Both the position numbers and the translations under genes were made by a program. From Rikenellaceae bacterium (lineage in GTDB: Bacteria; Bacteroidota; Bacteroidia; Bacteroidales; UBA932), in NCBI GenBank assembly GCA_900769885.1, contig CAAGIG010000050.1:1-35410 (forward strand): a DNA stretch of 35,410 nucleotides. Direction: 5' to 3'. Below, piece by piece: positions 31,696-35,410 of the stretch. Below the pieces are notes generated by a model. That model saw nothing but the letters and a program-made list of their open reading frames with translations. It was not told the DNA's origin and did not search any database. The stretch's first letter is position 1. Every line of letters begins with the position of its first letter.

Positions 31696-34600
31696 ATGAA
31701 AAAGTATTTTCTTTCATTGGTAGCAATGGCTGCTATGCTATTCGCTACATCTTGTCAGGAAAGTCTTGTTGAGCCACAAGTTGGTGGAACAACTACTTTT
31801 ATTGTTCAGCTTCCCGAGGCTATGGGAACTAAAGCTACAATAGGTGGCTATGAATTAATTAACAGAGTTTATGTAGAAGTATATTCTGCAGATGGTCTAC
31901 AACTTATTTACAAACCTACCCGTCATTTTGATTTTGATGCTATTAATAATACAGCGACAGTGACTTTGAATTTGATTCAAGGTCAAGATTACGATATCGT
32001 GTTCTGGGCTCAAAATGGTGAAGCATATAATGTATCAGACTTGACAGCGGTACAAATGAATAATCTTCACCATAATAGTGAAGCAGGAGCGGCATTCTTT
32101 GCTAAATTAGATGATTTTACACCAGGAGACAACTCTAAAGTAGAACTTAAACGTCCTTTTGCTCAATTGAATTTGGGAACAACTTTGGGAAGTTTGAATA
32201 CCAATGCAGGTCAAGTTACACTTTCTACAGCTTCAATCAAAGTTGGTAAAGTTGCTACAACCTTTAATGCTTTGACGGAACGTGGAGAAGGAGAACAAAC
32301 TATAACATTTACCGCAAAAAATGTTCCTAGTCAGACCCTTAAAGTAGGAGAAGTTGAGTACAAATATATCTCTATGGATTATCTTCCAATCGCAGGTGAT
32401 AATGAAGCATTGGTAACTGTTAATGCTACGATTACTCTTGGTAATGATCAATCTATTTCTCACGAATTTACTAATGTCCCTGTAAAAGAAAACTACAGAA
32501 CCAACATCGTAGGTAACCTTATTTCATCAACCACTGATTTCGTCGTTGAAGTTAATAATGATTGGGCAGGTGAATATACAGAAGAGTATGTTGCTCCTGG
32601 TATCAGACTTGTGAATGATGTTTATGAAATTACATCAGAGGAAGGTCTTTGGTCATTTGCTGAGCTTGTTAATGGTGGAACTAAAGCTGGTGGAAAATCG
32701 TTCTTGGGTAAAACTATTAAGTTGACTTGTGATATTGACTTGAAGAATGAACCTTGGACTCCAATCAGTCTATCAACAGACCTAGCAAATGACGAGACAT
32801 TCCGTGGAACTTTTGATGGTGATTATCATACCATTAAAGGTCTATACGTAAATAGAAACGATGTTGCCGGTCTATTTGGTTATGTATATGCTGCTACAAT
32901 TAAGAATGTAACAGTAGAAGGTGCAAGTATTAATAGCAACCACTATGCAGGAGGTATTGTAGGATGGGCACTAAATAATACAGGAAATATTAAGGTGCCT
33001 ATGATTATTGAAAACTGTCATGTTAAGAATTCAATCATTGCTTCAACCCCTGAACTAGTAAATGGAGAGTGGGATAATGGAGATAAAGTTGGTGGTATTA
33101 TTGGTTATGCTGCTTATATAGGTGGTACTGGTGGTGATATTAATGATAAAGCTGGTATTTTTGGATGTTCAGTAGAAAGTACTACAATTAAGGCATATAG
33201 AGACTTTGGAGGTATTGCAGGTTATGCAAAATCAGTTAAAATAGAACAGCCCAAAGTTCAGAATGTCACTCTAGAACGAGACCTTACTCAAGACTATCAA
33301 TCTCCTACTCCAACAACTTATGGACAAATTATTGGTCGTGATGCGGGTGGAAACATTGTTGATGGAGTAAGTCTTGCTGTTACCGTTAAAACAAGTGCAG
33401 AACTTCAAAAAGTGGTGAATGATGCTACAACTGATATTACTGTTGAGTTTGCAAACGACCTTGAAGATAATGTTACTCTTATTCAGAAGCCTGGAGTTAA
33501 GATTACTATTAATGGTAATAAAAAGAAATATCAAGGTTTTATCAAGGTTCACAGCAATTCTAATCACTATGCTGATGCTGCTTTGACTATTAAGAAAGTC
33601 AATTTCGAGACATCTACTGTTTACTATGACAGCGATAACGAGCCGTATTTCAATTTCATCGAGGCTCTTGAGAATGGTTCCGAGAGATATTCTACTAATA
33701 TCACTGTTGATAGCTGTACATTTACCGCTACTGGAGAAGCTGTCAACGAAGCTGTTGCTCTTCAGATCAAGGCATCTAAGAACGCAAAGGCTTTGAATTG
33801 TACTGCAACCGATCTTCACTCCCTGGTTCAGGCACAAAGCTGTGATGAGACTGTAGTTGTTAAAGGATGTACTATCAAAGGTAAGAACGGCGTTGCTTTC
33901 AAGCAAGTTAAGGATGCTAAAGTAGAGGGAACTACTATTACTGCGACAGGGTATGGTATCCGTTTTGACGGTAACATTGATAACTATGGTATTACTGTGC
34001 AAGATAATAATGTAACTGCTGTTCAGCCTCTTATTGTTCGTAAGATGACAGGTCAGAATAACACCATTACTCTGAATGGTGAAAATACACTTACCCCTGC
34101 TACTGAAGGAGATTATCAGATTGTCATTACAAATGGTAGCGATGATGCGGAATATGTTAAGCCTACAGGTACTTACACTTTGACAGGTGCTGATGAATAT
34201 AAAGTTTATCCACCAACGCCAGTTGCAAAGGTCGGTAATACAGAATATACTACTATTGACGAAGCTATTACAAACTGGACAAATGGTAGCACCCTTATTC
34301 TCCTTGCAAATGTAACACTTAGCGATGTTGTTACACTAAAATCTACTGAGCACCATATCCTTAACCTTGGTACTTATACAATGACTGCTGCAAGTGGTAA
34401 GAATGCTATCGAGATTACATGTAACGGTCGCAGTAATGCAAGTTATGCTTTGACAATCAATGCTGATGCAACTAATCCTGGTGGTATTACTGCCACAGGC
34501 AAGTCTTGTATTTACTACAAAAAGAGCGATTCAACAAAGGATCGTCCTATAATCCTTATCAATAACGGTGTATTCACTGGCTCATATTCTATTAACTCAA

Positions 34601-35073
34601 CATCAAATGGTAATACCAACTGCCCTCAAGTATGGATTAATGGTGGTGTATTTAATAGTTATATGAATCTGACTAAGAATATGCTTAAAATTTCAGGTGG
34701 TACTTTCCATGCTGCGATTAATTGCACAGGGGACTCTTCTGCATACCGCGAGATTAAAGGTGGTCGTTTCAAGTCTTGGCAGTTCATGACTGCGGATGCA
34801 CCTAATAAGTTTTGGGTAGGAAGTGGAAATGGAAATTATAATGTAGGTTGCTATGTTGATGACGAAGGTTACCTTGTCGTTGGTGGTCCTGTAATTACAG
34901 AATTTGGAGACAAATTCGCTGCTAAAGCTACTGGAGAATGGGTAAACTGGAAACAATATGACTCATTTTACTCGTATCTGAAGTATAGTAGCGTAGCTGA
35001 ATACGACTTGTATTACACAAATGCCGAACTAGCTATTAAGAAACATGGAGCGGCGAAAGTTGTACTCAAATAA
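31696..35073 (+). CDS. Large surface lipoprotein: fimbrillin-like N-terminus plus beta-helix repeats
   Basis: 1125 residues. Lipobox LFATSC marks a lipoprotein signal at residues 1-20. Residues ~30-300 resemble the fimbrillin-like lipoprotein families of Bacteroidales (TTTFIVQLPEAMGTKA, then VPVKENYRTNIVGNLIS near the end). Residues ~310-560 are GLUG-like (GLWSFAELVNGG, RGTFDGDYHTIKGLY, AGLFGYV, HYAGGIVGWA, GGIIGYA). Later parts read as parallel beta-helix rungs (LTIKKVNF, VDSCTFTATGEAV), and about residue 850 a VGNTEYTTIDEAI unit begins a last block. Codons are more AT-rich and T-ending than in its neighbours. A surface adhesin or glycan-binding role is inferred; no enzymatic residues were recognised. 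Confidence 0.82.
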   Translation: MKKYFLSLVAMAAMLFATSCQESLVEPQVGGTTTFIVQLPEAMGTKATIGGYELINRVYVEVYSADGLQLIYKPTRHFDFDAINNTATVTLNLIQGQDYDIVFWAQNGEAYNVSDLTAVQMNNLHHNSEAGAAFFAKLDDFTPGDNSKVELKRPFAQLNLGTTLGSLNTNAGQVTLSTASIKVGKVATTFNALTERGEGEQTITFTAKNVPSQTLKVGEVEYKYISMDYLPIAGDNEALVTVNATITLGNDQSISHEFTNVPVKENYRTNIVGNLISSTTDFVVEVNNDWAGEYTEEYVAPGIRLVNDVYEITSEEGLWSFAELVNGGTKAGGKSFLGKTIKLTCDIDLKNEPWTPISLSTDLANDETFRGTFDGDYHTIKGLYVNRNDVAGLFGYVYAATIKNVTVEGASINSNHYAGGIVGWALNNTGNIKVPMIIENCHVKNSIIASTPELVNGEWDNGDKVGGIIGYAAYIGGTGGDINDKAGIFGCSVESTTIKAYRDFGGIAGYAKSVKIEQPKVQNVTLERDLTQDYQSPTPTTYGQIIGRDAGGNIVDGVSLAVTVKTSAELQKVVNDATTDITVEFANDLEDNVTLIQKPGVKITINGNKKKYQGFIKVHSNSNHYADAALTIKKVNFETSTVYYDSDNEPYFNFIEALENGSERYSTNITVDSCTFTATGEAVNEAVALQIKASKNAKALNCTATDLHSLVQAQSCDETVVVKGCTIKGKNGVAFKQVKDAKVEGTTITATGYGIRFDGNIDNYGITVQDNNVTAVQPLIVRKMTGQNNTITLNGENTLTPATEGDYQIVITNGSDDAEYVKPTGTYTLTGADEYKVYPPTPVAKVGNTEYTTIDEAITNWTNGSTLILLANVTLSDVVTLKSTEHHILNLGTYTMTAASGKNAIEITCNGRSNASYALTINADATNPGGITATGKSCIYYKKSDSTKDRPIILINNGVFTGSYSINSTSNGNTNCPQVWINGGVFNSYMNLTKNMLKISGGTFHAAINCTGDSSAYREIKGGRFKSWQFMTADAPNKFWVGSGNGNYNVGCYVDDEGYLVVGGPVITEFGDKFAAKATGEWVNWKQYDSFYSYLKYSSVAEYDLYYTNAELAIKKHGAAKVVLK

Positions 35074-35301
35074 AGCTTCCTGTTCAAGTCGAGAATAACA
35101 ATCAACCCCAGGCGCTTGACTATGCCTATGAGGTAAATAGTTGAATATGTTTTATTGTATGGGCCTTGCTGTTCGTGATGATAGCAAGGCTCATTAATTT
35201 ATATGTAAGCACCCGATAAAGTACATTACGACTAGCAAACAATTAGGTAAGCGTCTTCACAGTTGCGTATTGACATAAGAAAAGCAGGGCTTACTATGAT
35301 G
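35074..35301. other. Intergenic stretch between surface lipoprotein and IS element
   Basis: No gene is supported. It contains the hairpin at 35161-35192. The remainder up to the IS end at 35302 shows nothing I can name. Confidence 0.6.
35161..35192 (+). terminator. Hairpin terminator after the surface lipoprotein gene
   Basis: GGGCCTTGCT (35161-35170) pairs with AGCAAGGCTC (35183-35192), a 10-bp stem with one G-U pair and a 12-base loop. The downstream tail is T-rich (CATTAATTTATAT) but not a pure T-tract. Confidence 0.65.
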
Positions 35302-35410
35302 TGACCCCAAAAAGTTGGACGGTTTAACATTATTAAGAGGCGGACTTTGATTGGAATAGAGCTCGGTATTGCGCCGGGCTCATTCCTTTTAGCCTCAGTT
35401 TGATTCTATC
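35302..35410 (-). mobile_element. IS3-family (IS150-like) insertion sequence, one end only
   Basis: TGACCCCAAAAAGTTGGAC at 35302-35320 looks like the terminal inverted repeat of IS150-group IS3 elements, and 13 bases further in a minus-strand reading frame ends as an IS3 transposase does. The element continues beyond the right edge, so its length, other end and target duplication cannot be seen. Confidence 0.75.
35333..35410 (-). CDS. IS3-family transposase OrfB, C-terminal fragment
   Basis: Only the last 25 residues are in the window, stop TAA at 35335-35333. They read RIKLRLKGMSPAQYRALF and end in SAS; the KGMSPAQYR tail is typical of IS3-family DDE transposases, whose catalytic residues lie outside the window. 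The tail sits 12 bases inside the presumed inverted repeat, the normal arrangement. The gene may be intact or broken upstream. Confidence 0.78.
   Translation of the reverse strand, partial: DRIKLRLKGMSPAQYRALFQSKSAS

Noticed and set aside
33271..34002. A 243-codon minus-strand frame inside the surface lipoprotein
   Set aside because: Serine and asparagine-rich product is what the antisense of a repetitive beta-helix gene gives; no start or promoter.
35302..35320. Target-site duplication of the IS element
   Set aside because: The other end of the element is outside the window, so it cannot be assessed.

Overview
The window comes from a Bacteroidota genome, most likely the order Bacteroidales. 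Several independent signs agree: promoters of the TTTG-N19-21-TAnnTTTG type rather than E. coli sigma70 boxes, few Shine-Dalgarno sequences, a FISUMP-domain surface protein, a SusC-like TonB-dependent receptor, a fimbrillin-like lipoprotein, a YitT protein, a DUF2795 mini-protein and a fuc operon of Bacteroides style. A host-associated, fucose-using lifestyle is inferred, not proven.

Layout. (1) 1-713: 3' end of a secreted FISUMP protein. (2) 4081-710, minus: a tightly overlapping chain of DUF389 membrane protein, CapA-like metallophosphatase and PhoH ATPase. (3) 4205-10836, plus: a five-gene run of SPOR lipoprotein, gcvT, an M28-peptidase-like protein with a TonB C-terminal domain, leuS and a YitT transporter, behind a good promoter and closed by a hairpin. 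(4) 10941-12456, plus: a seven-helix membrane AraC-type regulator and an overlapping small AraC-domain protein; a perfect 14-bp inverted repeat brackets the promoter and the start codon. (5) 12434-15932: housekeeping genes holA (minus), a standalone HsdR-N-like nuclease plus a CCA-adding-type enzyme (plus), and folE (minus). (6) 16106-18051, plus: orphan LolD-type ABC ATPase, PduO-type cobalamin adenosyltransferase, a DUF2795 mini-protein with a clear terminator, and a STAS-like DUF4325 protein. (7) 23246-18088, minus: the L-fucose operon fucI-fucA-kinase-fucP, complete for import and conversion of fucose to dihydroxyacetone phosphate and lactaldehyde, with no regulator visible. (8) 23411-28888, plus: a tripartite RND efflux operon (adaptor, pump, TolC-like channel). 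(9) 31127-28905, minus: a TonB-dependent receptor with a well-formed TPP riboswitch in its leader, which marks it as a thiamine receptor. (10) 31696-35073, plus: a large, more AT-rich surface lipoprotein with a fimbrillin-like front and beta-helix repeats. (11) 35302-35410: the end of an IS3-family insertion sequence running off the window.

The observations most worth following are the M28-like protein that has lost its catalytic glutamate and two histidine ligands, the AraC pair with its symmetrical operator, the TPP riboswitch for which a start-codon-sequestering switch can be drawn from the sequence, and a near-identical duplicated promoter element (15985-16003 and 16067-16085) before the orphan ABC ATPase. 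No CRISPR array, tRNA or rRNA was seen. All family assignments come from reading motifs; no database search was run.
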